A model generated the notes under the pieces. The model saw nothing but the letters and a program-made list of their open reading frames with translations, was not told the origin of the DNA and made no database searches. The position numbers were made by a program, and so were the translations under genes. This document shows positions 50,220 through 59,090 of a DNA stretch of 64,000 bases, in pieces; position 1 is the stretch's first letter; each line of letters opens with the position of its first letter. Origin of the DNA: S015-6 sp964479535. GTDB taxonomy: Bacteria > Desulfobacterota > DSWW01. The stretch spans positions 1 through 64,000 of the forward strand of contig CAYZMM010000014.1 of assembly GCA_964479535.1 (NCBI GenBank), given 5' to 3'.

Positions 50220-52037
50220 TCACGTCCTGTGGAATTTCTTCTCGATTTCCCGGAGAGACCAGAAGACCATCACGGGCCTTCCGTGGGGACAGCTGAGAAG
50301 ACCCGGCTTCGCATCCAGTTGCTGCAGCAGGGCCTCCATTTCCCGCCAGTCCAGGGTTCGGCCGGCGCGGATGACGGAATGGCATGCGATGCGTGAGAGT
50401 ACGTTGGTGCGAAGCAGGTCGAGCTGCTTGGTCCGCTCCAGGTCGGCCAGCTCTTCCGCGACATCCTGGAGGAGGGGCGCCGGGTCGGTCCTGCCGAGCA
50501 GGGCGGGCAGCGCCTTGACCACAAAGCTCCTCCCTCCGTAGAACTCCGCCTCCAGGCCGCATTCCGTAAGGGGCTCAAGGTGTCGCCTCAGGCAATCCGC
50601 TTCCCTTGGGGGCAGCTCGACCACATGAGGAACCAGCAGGGGCTGTCGCGGAACGCCCTCTTCTGCCGACGCCTCTTCGAGCTTCTCAAAGGCAATGCGC
50701 TCGTGCGCCGCATGCTGGTCGATCAAGACGAGACGGTCCTGGTACTCGCACACAAGATAGGCGTCCCTGTACTGACCGATGATACGGAAGTGCGCGAAGA
50801 GAGGCCCTGCCTCCTCGTCCTTCCCCGGAGTTGCCCTTCCCGCCGCCTTCGGTCCCGGTGAAGCAACGATCTCTTCCCGCACCGCGCGGCCTGCCGTGGG
50901 AGGGACCGACCGCTGCACCTCGTAGGGCCTGGCGGGCGAGGGCGCCGACGCGGGCGGATCGGGCGGTTGCGTCCGCCGTGGTTCTGTTGAGACGTCGGGC
51001 ATGGGTTCCGGAGGGGACCCGCCATCTCGGACCGGACGACTTCCCCGCCAGGGAGTTCTGCGGACCGCTTCCGAAAGGGAGGAGACGAGCAGTTCACGGA
51101 GCCTTCCGGGGTGGGAGAAGTGAACCTCCATCTTCGTCGGATGAACGTTCACGTCCACCTCGTCGTAAGGAACCGTGAAGAACAGGACGGCCACCGGAAA
51201 TCGCTCCCTGGGCACGAGCCCGCTGTAAGCAGAGCGGATGGCACGCTGAAGCTGCTGGTCCCGAACCGGCCTTCCGTTGACGAACAGATACAAGCCTCTC
51301 GAAGATACCCTGTGAAGTTCCGAGGGGCCCACGAGTCCCTCCAGGCGGTAGCCGTCTTTGCTCCCTGCAACCGGCTGCAGGCCCTCCCCGAACTCCCAGC
51401 CGAGAAGCTGTGCCACCCGCTGACGAAGGTCCTCGGCGCGAGGGGCGTTGAGCCAGAGCTTTCCGGAGCGTTTGACCTGGAACGATACATTCACTTGAGA
51501 AAGCGAAAGCCGGATCATCGTGTCGAGGATGTGCCCCTCCTCGGTCTGCTTCGAGCGGAGAAACTTGCGTCGGGCCGGCGTCGTTCGAAAGAGGTTTCGA
51601 ACAATGACGCGCGTTCCCCTCGGCATACCGATTTCCTGATGGACCGGATCGCTTCCCGCCTTCATCTGCACACGCACGCCGAGAGGGACGTCCTCGGTCC
51701 TTGTCTCGATCTCCAAATCGGCGACCGCCGCTATGCTGGGCAGTGCCTCCCCACGAAACCCGAGCGAAGCGATCCGGGACAGGTCCTCGTACGAGGCGAT
51801 CTTGCTCGTGGCGTGTCGCTGCAATGCAAGCGGGATCTCCTCCGGAAGCATGCCCGTCCCGTCATCCACGACCTCCAGGTGCTCGACCGAATCCTTTCCC
51901 ATCACCACCTGGATGCTCGAGGCCTGAGCATCCAGCGCGTTCTCCACGAGCTCTTTGACGACCGACGCCGGCCTTTCCACCACCTCGCCGGCCGCGATCT
52001 TCTCCGTCAGGTCACGCGGAAGAATCCGGATCGGCAT
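50220..52037 (-). CDS. mutL: DNA mismatch repair protein MutL
   Basis: A 605-residue mismatch-repair factor. The N-terminal GHKL ATPase has KIAAGEVVERPASVVKELVENALDA, DDGTGM, RHATSKI, GFRGEALPSI and NLFRTTPARRKFL. A Pro-rich linker (about 340-415) joins the C-terminal dimer domain, which carries the endonuclease metal motif DQHAAHERIAFE, fitting DQHA(x)2E(x)4E. The protein is therefore a nicking-type MutL, as in bacteria without MutH. Start ATG 52037 follows AAGGAG. MutS is not in the window. Confidence 0.95.
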   Translation of the reverse strand: MPIRILPRDLTEKIAAGEVVERPASVVKELVENALDAQASSIQVVMGKDSVEHLEVVDDGTGMLPEEIPLALQRHATSKIASYEDLSRIASLGFRGEALPSIAAVADLEIETRTEDVPLGVRVQMKAGSDPVHQEIGMPRGTRVIVRNLFRTTPARRKFLRSKQTEEGHILDTMIRLSLSQVNVSFQVKRSGKLWLNAPRAEDLRQRVAQLLGWEFGEGLQPVAGSKDGYRLEGLVGPSELHRVSSRGLYLFVNGRPVRDQQLQRAIRSAYSGLVPRERFPVAVLFFTVPYDEVDVNVHPTKMEVHFSHPGRLRELLVSSLSEAVRRTPWRGSRPVRDGGSPPEPMPDVSTEPRRTQPPDPPASAPSPARPYEVQRSVPPTAGRAVREEIVASPGPKAAGRATPGKDEEAGPLFAHFRIIGQYRDAYLVCEYQDRLVLIDQHAAHERIAFEKLEEASAEEGVPRQPLLVPHVVELPPREADCLRRHLEPLTECGLEAEFYGGRSFVVKALPALLGRTDPAPLLQDVAEELADLERTKQLDLLRTNVLSRIACHSVIRAGRTLDWREMEALLQQLDAKPGLLSCPHGRPVMVFWSLREIEKKFHRT

Positions 52038-52057
52038 GGCACTCCTTTTCTCGGAGG

Positions 52058-52918
52058 TCACCTCTTCTCCTGCTCGATGAGATCCTTTCCCCTCTGGATT
52101 CCGTCCTGGATGACCACGTTGTCGGATCGCCACGTCCTCTGCTCGAAGGACCGGTCCCGCATACTCCGCAGGAAGCGTTCCTCCACCTCCGCGAGGTAGG
52201 AACCGTAGATGTGGTACGAATCCGTGATGTCCACGTATCGGCCTACCTCGACCCTTCTCCCAATCCGCTCCGCGATCTGCCCGGCGATGACACGCTGCAG
52301 GTCGGTCAGGGCGTAGATGTTCATGAAGGCGGCCTTGTAGGCGTCCCTGCTCCTCCAGTGGGTGTTCATGTTCAGGTGGAGCCGGCCGTCCTCGCCTTCT
52401 CCGAGACGGCACCAGATCCTCTGGAGACAGGGGGGGTCGTCGGTCTTCGGGTCGAGGGTCGGCATCCAGGTAATCGCCTGCGCCCGGCGGGAGTAGGGGA
52501 CCCGGGCGAGCTTCTCGACAAGGGAGTCCATCTGGGCCACCCCGCCAAAGGGCGACTCTCCTCCGCTGGACAGGTCTTCCTGCACCCGGTAATCAAAGAG
52601 CCGTTTGTGGTATGTGTAGGTCCATTTGCCCTCCTCGGGCCGGATCCAGTGATCATGAACCCCTTCGACCACCTCCAGCCGGTACTTCTCCAGATCCTCG
52701 ATCGCCCCGGGAAAGGCCCGGTGAAGGCGCGGCTCCTCAAAGGGGCGGTCGATGACCAGGGTCATGGTGGCATCGAGGCTCGGGGGTTCCCCTCGCCGGT
52801 CGTACTCCGTGGGATAGCGGGCCCCCTGCTCCCACACGGCCAGGACACTCTTCTCCCAGCCCTCCGGCAACGTGGTCCCACGAACGAACAACACCGGGAT
52901 GTTCCCGTCTCCTGCCAT
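52058..52918 (-). CDS. divergent thymidylate synthase-like protein
   Basis: A 286-residue protein with the thymidylate synthase fold signatures in its C-terminal half: an arginine-rich substrate segment SRRAQAITWMPTLD, PPCLQRIWCRL with the probable nucleophile Cys, THWRSRDAYKAAFMNIYALTDLQRVIA with the phosphate-binding Arg, Asp and folate-side Asn, and DSYHIYGSYL. The N-terminal part does not resemble classical ThyA. It may make dTMP with methylene-THF or modify a related pyrimidine (dCMP/UMP hydroxymethylase-like). Start ATG 52918 has GGGGGCACGAG upstream. It lies 20 bases ahead of mutL. Confidence 0.75.
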   Translation of the reverse strand: MAGDGNIPVLFVRGTTLPEGWEKSVLAVWEQGARYPTEYDRRGEPPSLDATMTLVIDRPFEEPRLHRAFPGAIEDLEKYRLEVVEGVHDHWIRPEEGKWTYTYHKRLFDYRVQEDLSSGGESPFGGVAQMDSLVEKLARVPYSRRAQAITWMPTLDPKTDDPPCLQRIWCRLGEGEDGRLHLNMNTHWRSRDAYKAAFMNIYALTDLQRVIAGQIAERIGRRVEVGRYVDITDSYHIYGSYLAEVEERFLRSMRDRSFEQRTWRSDNVVIQDGIQRGKDLIEQEKR

Positions 52919-53019
52919 CTCGTGCCCCCTTTTCCCATGCCGATCCATGTCGCCCTGCAACTCAGGTCTTTAGCACACGGGGAACGGGGCTGGCAATGAC
53001 CGCGGCCTTTTGGCCGTTG

Positions 53020-53049
53020 TTGACCGGCAAATCCGCTTTCTCCTATGAT
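53020..53049 (+). promoter_or_regulatory. sigma-70 promoter for proBA
   Basis: TTGACC (53020-53025), an 18-base spacer and TATGAT (53044-53049) lie about 80 bases upstream of the proB ATG, in the gap divergent from the thymidylate synthase-like gene. A small hairpin CGGCC-TTTT-GGCCG lies just upstream at about 53003-53016. Confidence 0.6.
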
Positions 53050-53131
53050 GAAATTTCCGTTGCGAGGTTCGTCGACCGGCCATCACCCTCGCGGCTGGGC
53101 CGCTTCTTCAGGAAGGAACCGGGAAGAAACG

Positions 53132-54301
53132 ATGGAGATGGAGCGAAGGCGCCACCTGGAAAAGGTCCACCGGATCGTTGTCAAGATCGGCAGCCAGGTC
53201 CTCACGGGGGACGAGGGAGGGCTGTCCACCGACATCTTCAACGCCATCGTGGACCAGGTCATCCAGGTTTCGGAACAGGGCAAGGAGGTCGTGCTCGTCT
53301 CATCGGGCGCCATCGCAGCAGGACGAACCCTGCTCGAGCCGACGCACTCGAACACCAGCATCCCGGAGAAGCAGGCCCTGGCCGCCATCGGGCAGACGCA
53401 GCTCATGAGCATGTACCAGCAGGCTCTCGACCGCTACCGCAGGCGGGCGGCCCAGGTGCTGCTGACCCGTGACGATCTGAGCCACCGAAGGCGCTACCTG
53501 AACGCGCGGAATACGCTTCTGAAGCTTCTCCAGTTCTCGGTCATTCCCATCGTGAACGAGAACGACACGGTCATGGTGGAAGAGATCAAGTTCGGGGACA
53601 ACGACAGCCTTTCGGCGCGCGTGACCATCCTGGTGGATGCGGACCTTCTGATCCTCCTGACGAACGCGCCGGGACTCTGTACCTGGACCGACACGGAAGG
53701 GCCGGGGCGGGATCCGATCCCCTTCGTGAAGGAGGTGACCCCGGAGTTGCGCAACCTGGCTAAGGGACCGTCCGACCCCCTGGGCACAGGAGGCATGGCC
53801 ACGAAGATCGAGGCAGCCCGAATCGCCACCGAGGCGGGACATCCGGCGGTGATCGCAGACGGCCGAAGACCGTCCGTGATCACGGGGATCCTGAAGGGAG
53901 AGCCGATCGGCACCTTCTTCGCGCCCATCAAGGATCGCCTGACCCACAAGAAACACTGGATCGCCTATTCCCTCCGGAAGAAGGGGGAGCTGATACTGGA
54001 TGAAGGGGCGGTCAAGGCGATCGTCCACCGGGGAAAGAGCCTCCTCTCCTCCGGCGTCGTAGCCGTGCACGGCCGGTTCGACAACGGAGAGATGGTGGCC
54101 TGCCTCGACGAAGGCGGCACCGAGTGGGCAAGGGGGATCACGTGTTACTCTTCTCAGGAGATTCAAGAGATCGCGGGCCGAAAGAGCACGGAGATCGAGG
54201 CCGTTCTCGGGTACAGGATCCGCGATGAGATCATACACCGGGACGAACTGGTGGTCACGGGAAAGGGATCAGGGAGAGGCATATGGCCGATACGAAGATA
54301 G
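53132..54301 (+). CDS. proB: glutamate 5-kinase
   Basis: First enzyme of proline synthesis, making gamma-glutamyl phosphate. The amino-acid kinase domain (about 10-265) shows RIVVKIGSQVLTGDEGG, VLVSSGAIAAGR, KQALAAIGQTQLM, VNENDTVMVEEIKFGDNDSLSARV and GTGGMATKIEAARIATEAG. A C-terminal PUA domain (about 290-375) follows, giving 389 residues. Start ATG 53132 (MEMERRRHLEK) is used; an ATG two codons later and a longer open frame exist. The 3' end overlaps proA by 19 bases, so the pair is coupled. Confidence 0.94.
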   Translation: MEMERRRHLEKVHRIVVKIGSQVLTGDEGGLSTDIFNAIVDQVIQVSEQGKEVVLVSSGAIAAGRTLLEPTHSNTSIPEKQALAAIGQTQLMSMYQQALDRYRRRAAQVLLTRDDLSHRRRYLNARNTLLKLLQFSVIPIVNENDTVMVEEIKFGDNDSLSARVTILVDADLLILLTNAPGLCTWTDTEGPGRDPIPFVKEVTPELRNLAKGPSDPLGTGGMATKIEAARIATEAGHPAVIADGRRPSVITGILKGEPIGTFFAPIKDRLTHKKHWIAYSLRKKGELILDEGAVKAIVHRGKSLLSSGVVAVHGRFDNGEMVACLDEGGTEWARGITCYSSQEIQEIAGRKSTEIEAVLGYRIRDEIIHRDELVVTGKGSGRGIWPIRR

Positions 54302-55536
54302 TCGAAATGGCGCGCAGAGCGCGCGCGGCCTCGCGCAGGCTCGCCAATATCCGGACCGACGACAAGAACCGGGCCCTCCTCGCGGCCGCCCGACTGATAC
54401 GGGAAAACGCTGCCGACCTCCAGGCGGCGAACCGGAAGGATCTTACGGCTGCCAGGGAGAAGGGGCTGGCTTCGGCCATGGTCGATCGGCTCACGCTCAC
54501 GGAAAAGACGCTTGCCCAGATCGGTACGAGCCTCGAAGAGGTGGCGGCCCTCCCGGACCCTGTGGGGGAGATCGTGAGCACCTGGACGCGGCCCAACGGG
54601 CTCGAGATCGGCCGTATGCGGATCCCTCTCGGCGTGATCGGGATCATCTATGAGTCGAGGCCGAACGTGACGGTGGACGCCGCCGCGCTCTGCCTCAAGT
54701 CGGGCAACGCGGTGATCCTGCGCGGGGGCTCCGAGGCGATCCACTCCAATGTGGCGCTGGCGGGGGTGCTGGCAGGGGCCTGCGAGGCCGCCTGCCTTCC
54801 CGCGGAAACCGTGCAACTGATCGAGACGACGGATCGGGCCGCTGTCCTGGAGATGCTCCAGCAGGAAGCGCTCATCGATCTCATCATTCCGAGGGGCGGG
54901 GAAGGCCTGATCCGGTTCGTGGTCGAGAACTCCAGGATCCCCGTGCTGAAACACTACAAGGGCGTGTGCCACGTATACGTGGACGAGGGGGCGGACCCGG
55001 ACATGGCGGAGAAGATCTGCGTAAACGCAAAGGTGCAGCGGCCCGGCGTGTGCAATTCCATGGAGACCCTCCTCGTCCACGAGAAGGAGGCGGAAGACCT
55101 GCTGCCCAGGATTGCGGCCGCCCTGCAGGCGGAGGGCGTCGAGATTCGAGGCTGCCCGGCCACCGTCTCACGGGTGCCGCACGCGAAACCGGCCGCAGAG
55201 GAGGACTGGGGCACGGAGTACCTGGATCTCGTCCTGTCGGTCAAGGTCGTGGGCAGCATGGACGAGGCCATGGAACACATCGACCGCTACGGGTCCATGC
55301 ACACCGAATCGATCGTGACCCGTGACGCCGCGCGGGCGGAACGCTTCTTGCGGGAGCTGCAATCCTCGACGGTCATGGTCAACGCCTCCACCCGGTTCAG
55401 TGACGGCTTCGAATTCGGCCTGGGCGCCGAGATCGGCATCAGCACGAGCAAGCTCCACGCATTCGGCCCCATGGGCCTGAAGGAGTTGACCACCACGAAA
55501 TTCGTGGTCCGCGGCGAGGGCCAGATCCGAAGCTAA
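54283..55536 (+). CDS. proA: gamma-glutamyl phosphate reductase
   Basis: NADPH-dependent reduction of gamma-glutamyl phosphate to glutamate semialdehyde, the second step of proline synthesis. The 417-residue ALDH-type enzyme has PLGVIGIIYESRPNVTVDAAALCLKSGNAVILRGGSEA, IPRGGEGLIRFV, HYKGVCHVYVD, the catalytic Cys in QRPGVCNSMETLLVH and NASTRFSDGFEFGLGAEIGISTSKLHAFGPMGL. It starts inside proB. A hairpin terminator follows about 55 bases after the stop, between this gene and the convergent rtcB. Confidence 0.96.
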   Translation: MADTKIVEMARRARAASRRLANIRTDDKNRALLAAARLIRENAADLQAANRKDLTAAREKGLASAMVDRLTLTEKTLAQIGTSLEEVAALPDPVGEIVSTWTRPNGLEIGRMRIPLGVIGIIYESRPNVTVDAAALCLKSGNAVILRGGSEAIHSNVALAGVLAGACEAACLPAETVQLIETTDRAAVLEMLQQEALIDLIIPRGGEGLIRFVVENSRIPVLKHYKGVCHVYVDEGADPDMAEKICVNAKVQRPGVCNSMETLLVHEKEAEDLLPRIAAALQAEGVEIRGCPATVSRVPHAKPAAEEDWGTEYLDLVLSVKVVGSMDEAMEHIDRYGSMHTESIVTRDAARAERFLRELQSSTVMVNASTRFSDGFEFGLGAEIGISTSKLHAFGPMGLKELTTTKFVVRGEGQIRS

Positions 55537-55589
55537 AGGACTTGTACCCACCCAACCCAGTTCCTCACCAAGGCTTGAACGCGTTTTTC

Positions 55590-55627
55590 GCCCCGGAAAA
55601 GCGGTCTCTAAGCGATATTTTCGGGGC
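55590..55627. terminator. probable bidirectional terminator between proA and rtcB
   Basis: GCCCCG-G-AAAA pairs with TTTT-CGGGGC around an 18-base loop. Upstream on the plus strand is GTTTTTC. The stem with A- and T-tracts at its base suits termination of both the proBA transcript and the opposing rtcB transcript. A second small hairpin GATTCT-TCGT-AGAATC follows at 55639-55654. Confidence 0.55.
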
Positions 55628-55677
55628 TATGAGCGCCCGATTCTTCGTAGAATCAGGTGGTTAGCTTGGTCCGACCC

Positions 55678-55719
55678 CATTCGGGGGCCACGGGCCCCAT
55701 TCGGGGGCCATTCGGGGGC
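55678..55719. repeat. short direct repeats CATTCGGGGGC
   Basis: Three copies of CATTCGGGGGC start at 55678, 55698 and 55709 within the proA-rtcB gap, the first two as part of a longer repeat CCCCATTCGGGGGCCA. The unit is itself GC-palindromic, so replication slippage is a likely origin. Confidence 0.65.
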
Positions 55720-55778
55720 GACCCCTCTCGGGGAGCTCACTCGGATCCGGCGTGTACGGATTGCCCCTGAGCGGAGTC

Positions 55779-57230
55779 TCAGCCTTTGACCACACCGATG
55801 GGTCGGAGACGGGCGACCTTCTTGCTGATCCCTGCGGAGTGCATCACGTCCACCACCCTCTCCACGTCCTTGTACGCCTCGGGCATCTCCTCTGCCATCG
55901 TGCTGCGGCCCTCCGCCATCACGTGAATCCCCCGGTCCTCCAGCTCTCGCGCGAGGCTCCGCCCCCTGGCGGCCTTCTTGGCCTGGGAGCGACTCATCAC
56001 CCTGCCCGCCCCGTGGGACGTGGAGCCGAAGGTCTTCTCCATCGCCTTCTCCGTCCCGACGCACACGAAGGAGGCCCGCCCCATGTCGCCCGGAATCAGC
56101 ACCGGTTGCCCCACATCCCGGTAGGGCGGAGGGACTTTCGGGTGGCCCCTGGAGAAGGCCCGGGTTGCGCCCTTTCGGTGCACGCAGACCTTCAATGGGC
56201 TGCCCTTCCAGACGTGCTCCTCCAGCTTGGCCATGTTGTGGCTCACGTCGTACACCAGGCGCGCCTTGAGCTCGGAGGGCTTGACCCGCATCGCATCTTC
56301 CAGGGCCTTCGTGGCCAGGGCCATGATGATCTGTCGGTTCGCCCAGGCGTAGTTCGCGGCGCAGGCCATGGCGGCCAGATAGTCCTTTCCCTCTTTCGAG
56401 TCGAGTGGGGCGCAGGCTAGCTGCCGGTCCGGCAGATCGATGCCATGCTTCCGGACCACCTGAAGCATCACCTTCAGGAAATCATCGCAGACCTGATAAC
56501 CGAAGCCCCTGGAGCCCGTGTGAATCAGCATCGTCACCTGTCCGGGTTCCAGGCCGAGAACGCCGCCGAGCCGGGAATCGTAGACGGCATCCACCACACC
56601 CACCTCCAGGAAGTGATTGCCCGAACCGAGGGTTCCGAGCTGGCCGAGTCCGCGCTTGACCGCCCGCTCGCTCACCTTGGCGGGGTGGGCGCCCTCCATG
56701 CACCCCCCGTCCTCGGTCTTCTCCAGGTCTGCCTCGCTTCCGTAGCCCCTGTCCACGGCCCAGCGGCTGCCCTTCTCGAGGACTCGTCGCAGGGCCTTGT
56801 CGGAAAGCTTCTCGATCGCGCCGTGGGAGCCCAGGCCACAGGGAACGTTCCGATACAGGGCCTGGACGACGTCGCGGATCCGTTTGCGCACCTCCACTTC
56901 CGGAAGGTCCGTCGCGACGAGGCGCACGCCGCAATTGATGTCGTAGCCAACGCCCCCCGGCGAGATCACACCGTCTTCGAGTCGGGTGGCCGCCACGCCC
57001 CCGATGGGAAACCCGTAACCCCAGTGAATGTCCGGCATGGCGAGGCTGTAGCCGACGATCCCCGGCAACTCCGCCACGTGGGCGACCTGCGCGATGCTCC
57101 GGTCCTGCTGCCCGGCCCGTATGAGATCCTCGTCCGCATAGATCCTGCCCGGCACCCGCATCCGGCCGGTCGCGGGAATCTCCCAGAGGAATTCGTCTAT
57201 CCGGCTCAATTCGATCGCTTGTTTTTGCAT
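55779..57230 (-). CDS. rtcB: RNA-splicing ligase RtcB
   Basis: GTP- and Mn-dependent ligase joining 2',3'-cyclic phosphate or 3'-phosphate RNA to 5'-OH ends. The 483-residue protein has the metal-binding DINCGVRL, GSGNHFLEV, HTGSRGFG, YDVSHN and the guanylylated His in GSTSHGAGRVMSR. The length and motifs fit the archaeal/eukaryal-like RtcB type. It starts at ATG 57230, directly after the stop of the upstream AmrS gene, without a strong ribosome-binding site, so it is probably translated by coupling. No rtcA or archease lies nearby. Confidence 0.95.
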   Translation of the reverse strand: MQKQAIELSRIDEFLWEIPATGRMRVPGRIYADEDLIRAGQQDRSIAQVAHVAELPGIVGYSLAMPDIHWGYGFPIGGVAATRLEDGVISPGGVGYDINCGVRLVATDLPEVEVRKRIRDVVQALYRNVPCGLGSHGAIEKLSDKALRRVLEKGSRWAVDRGYGSEADLEKTEDGGCMEGAHPAKVSERAVKRGLGQLGTLGSGNHFLEVGVVDAVYDSRLGGVLGLEPGQVTMLIHTGSRGFGYQVCDDFLKVMLQVVRKHGIDLPDRQLACAPLDSKEGKDYLAAMACAANYAWANRQIIMALATKALEDAMRVKPSELKARLVYDVSHNMAKLEEHVWKGSPLKVCVHRKGATRAFSRGHPKVPPPYRDVGQPVLIPGDMGRASFVCVGTEKAMEKTFGSTSHGAGRVMSRSQAKKAARGRSLARELEDRGIHVMAEGRSTMAEEMPEAYKDVERVVDVMHSAGISKKVARLRPIGVVKG

Positions 57231-57231
57231 G

Positions 57232-58242
57232 TCAATCCATCCGTACGGGTACCCTCGTCTTACATTGATGACATCGCCCACGCTCGAGATGCATGGAGAG
57301 GACCTGGAACCCGTGCCGTCGAATCACGCACGTGCCGCACTGCGGACAGAACGTATGCTCCCCCTCGTCGCCCGGAACATTGCCCGTGTAGACGAACAGG
57401 AGGCCCTCTTCTCTGCCGATCTCCCAGGCGCGCCGGAGGGTCCTGACGGGCGTTCTCGGACGATCGGTCATCCTGTACGTGGGGTAGTAGGCGCTCACGT
57501 GCCACGGCACCTCTTCCCCCAGCTCGCGCAGGAATCGTGCGATGTCTCTGAGCTCCTCCTCCCCGTCGTTTCGGCCCGGGATCAGGAGCGTCGTCACCTC
57601 CAGCCAGATCCCCAGGGAACGCATGCGCTTCAGCGTCTCCAGCACGGGCGCGAGCCTCGCCCTGCATATTCTGCGGTAGAAGGAATCCCGGAAGGACTTC
57701 AGGTCGACGTTGGCACCGTGCAGCCAAGGCTGTATCGCCTCCAGAGGTTCGGCTTCGATGTATCCGTTGGTCACGAAGACGTTCTCCAGGCCCGCTTTCG
57801 CGGCCTTCCGGGCCGTGTCGCGGGCGTACTCGTAGTAGATCGTCGGCTCGGTGTACGTGAAGGAGATGGTCCGGCAGTTGCCCCGGAGTGCCGCGGAGAC
57901 GGTCTCCTCGGGAGAAAGGTCTCTGCCGGCGATCTCGCCTCGGTCAAAGGGCATCTGGGATATTTCCGCATTCTGGCAGTGGAGGCAGTGCATGTTGCAC
58001 CCCACGGTCGCGACCGAAAAGGACAAGGTCCCTGGATGAAAGTGGAAGAGCGGCTTCTTCTCGATGGGGTCGACATTGGCCGCCACCACCCTGGAATGCA
58101 CCCGCGTCACCAGACGTCCCCCCCGATTCTCCCGCACCCCGCACGCCCCCCGCTTCCCGGTCCTGATGCGGCAGCCATGGGGGCAGAGCCGGCACGCCAC
58201 GGTGTCTCCCGCAACCGGTTCGTAGAACATCGCCTCCTTCAC
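57232..58242 (-). CDS. amrS: AmmeMemoRadiSam system radical SAM enzyme
   Basis: A 336-residue radical SAM protein of the AmrS (PflA-like) family. The N-terminal cysteine-rich part CRLCPHGCRIRTGKRGACGVREN precedes the radical SAM motif GCNMHCLHCQNAEISQ (CxxxCxxC). The core continues FTYTEPTIYYEYA and TNGYIEAEPL, and the end has CPQCGTCVIRR and CHQCKTRV zinc-ribbon-like pairs. GTG 58242 (MKEAMFYEPV) matches the usual AmrS N-terminus. The AMMECR1 (AmrA) and MEMO (AmrB) partners that give the system its name are not in the window. It abuts rtcB. Confidence 0.9.
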   Translation of the reverse strand: MKEAMFYEPVAGDTVACRLCPHGCRIRTGKRGACGVRENRGGRLVTRVHSRVVAANVDPIEKKPLFHFHPGTLSFSVATVGCNMHCLHCQNAEISQMPFDRGEIAGRDLSPEETVSAALRGNCRTISFTYTEPTIYYEYARDTARKAAKAGLENVFVTNGYIEAEPLEAIQPWLHGANVDLKSFRDSFYRRICRARLAPVLETLKRMRSLGIWLEVTTLLIPGRNDGEEELRDIARFLRELGEEVPWHVSAYYPTYRMTDRPRTPVRTLRRAWEIGREEGLLFVYTGNVPGDEGEHTFCPQCGTCVIRRHGFQVLSMHLERGRCHQCKTRVPVRMD

Positions 58243-58575
58243 GGTTCCCTCCTCATGCTGTTCCAGCGGAGCGCCCCACGCAGCGATCTTGTCAGCCGGC
58301 ACCGCGGCGTCCAAAGGGGAGGCCGAACAAGGGAAGACGGCTCTCCCGCCCAGGACGACGAAGGGCCCGATCGGTCCCCGGGGCGAAGCTTCTTTGCGTG
58401 ATCGTTGGAAGCTCGGCCGTGTCGAGTTCGGACGAAACTGCGAAGGGCGCAACCAAGGAATCCGCGGCTGTGCCGGATTCCTCTCGGTGCGGTCCTCAAG
58501 GGTGGCGTTGCATGGGGCGACTTCTCACGGGCGGGGAGCAACGGAACCGGGCTGCAGGACGGCTTGAGAGCGCCC
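58243..58575. other. gene-poor gap with one strong hairpin
   Basis: The 333 bases between the amrS start and the small zinc-ribbon gene stay open in the amrS frame but show no conserved protein. A perfect 9-bp stem AGGAATCCG/CGGATTCCT with a 9-base loop lies at 58456-58482. It could end transcription of the zinc-ribbon gene, but no U-run follows. No promoter was recognised with confidence. Confidence 0.4.
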
Positions 58576-58782
58576 CTACGGGTCTTCCGCCAGCAGGGGA
58601 ATCGAGCCCGATTTCGGCCCGTTCTCGTTCTCCTTGGTGCTTTCCCGAATCTCGGTTTCCAGGATGGACAGGCACTCCGCACAGATCCCGTGACTCACCT
58701 TCTTCTCGGAGCCCTCATCGAAGGTCTTGCTGATCGTCTTCTTGCATCGGGAACATACGGTAATCACGGGATCCCCCGCCAT
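58576..58782 (-). CDS. small zinc-ribbon-like protein
   Basis: A 68-residue protein with two cysteine pairs, VCSRCKKTISK and SHGICAECLSILETE, spaced about 20 residues apart. The second pair resembles the SHGICPxC motif often found at the end of signalling proteins in this bacterial group, here as a free-standing unit that probably binds zinc. The C-terminal 20 residues are polar. Start ATG 58782 is used; an in-frame GTG lies three codons upstream. The function is unknown. Confidence 0.65.
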   Translation of the reverse strand: MAGDPVITVCSRCKKTISKTFDEGSEKKVSHGICAECLSILETEIRESTKENENGPKSGSIPLLAEDP

Positions 58783-59090
58783 CAAGCTCACGGCTCAGGG
58801 AGGAATCTGCAATTCTCTTGCCGCACAGACCGCCGTCGGCCCGCTTTTCCCGGCGGCCGGCCGCCGGCGCTTCCTTCGAAACGGAACGCCGCTCCGATTC
58901 ACGCAGCCATACGGCCGATTCGTGCGAGCGCGGGATGCTCGGCGTTCGCGCACGGGGTTCTTCGGAGCGGCTCGCCGGGGCCCGTCCCAGCGAATCCAGG
59001 CCCCACCGGCCGGCTCCACCTGGGAAAACCCTTTCCCTTTTCTGACAATAGTTTTCCCAGAATCGCGGGGCCTGGGGACCGAAGTTGGCG
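58783..59090. other. intergenic region without recognised feature
   Basis: In the 308 bases between the small zinc-ribbon gene and the end of apgM, open frames on both strands overlap one another and show biased Arg/Ser/Pro composition without a recognisable protein. No clear promoter, hairpin or RNA was identified. Confidence 0.4.

Noticed and set aside
55678..55719. CRISPR-like repeats near rtcB
   Set aside because: Only three 11-base units with spacers of 0-9 bases are present, so this is a short slippage-type repeat, not a CRISPR array. No cas genes are present.
57232..58452. Longer amrS with 70 extra N-terminal residues
   Set aside because: The extension is low-complexity and unlike any AmrS. 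GTG 58242 gives the characteristic MKEAMFYE N-terminus.
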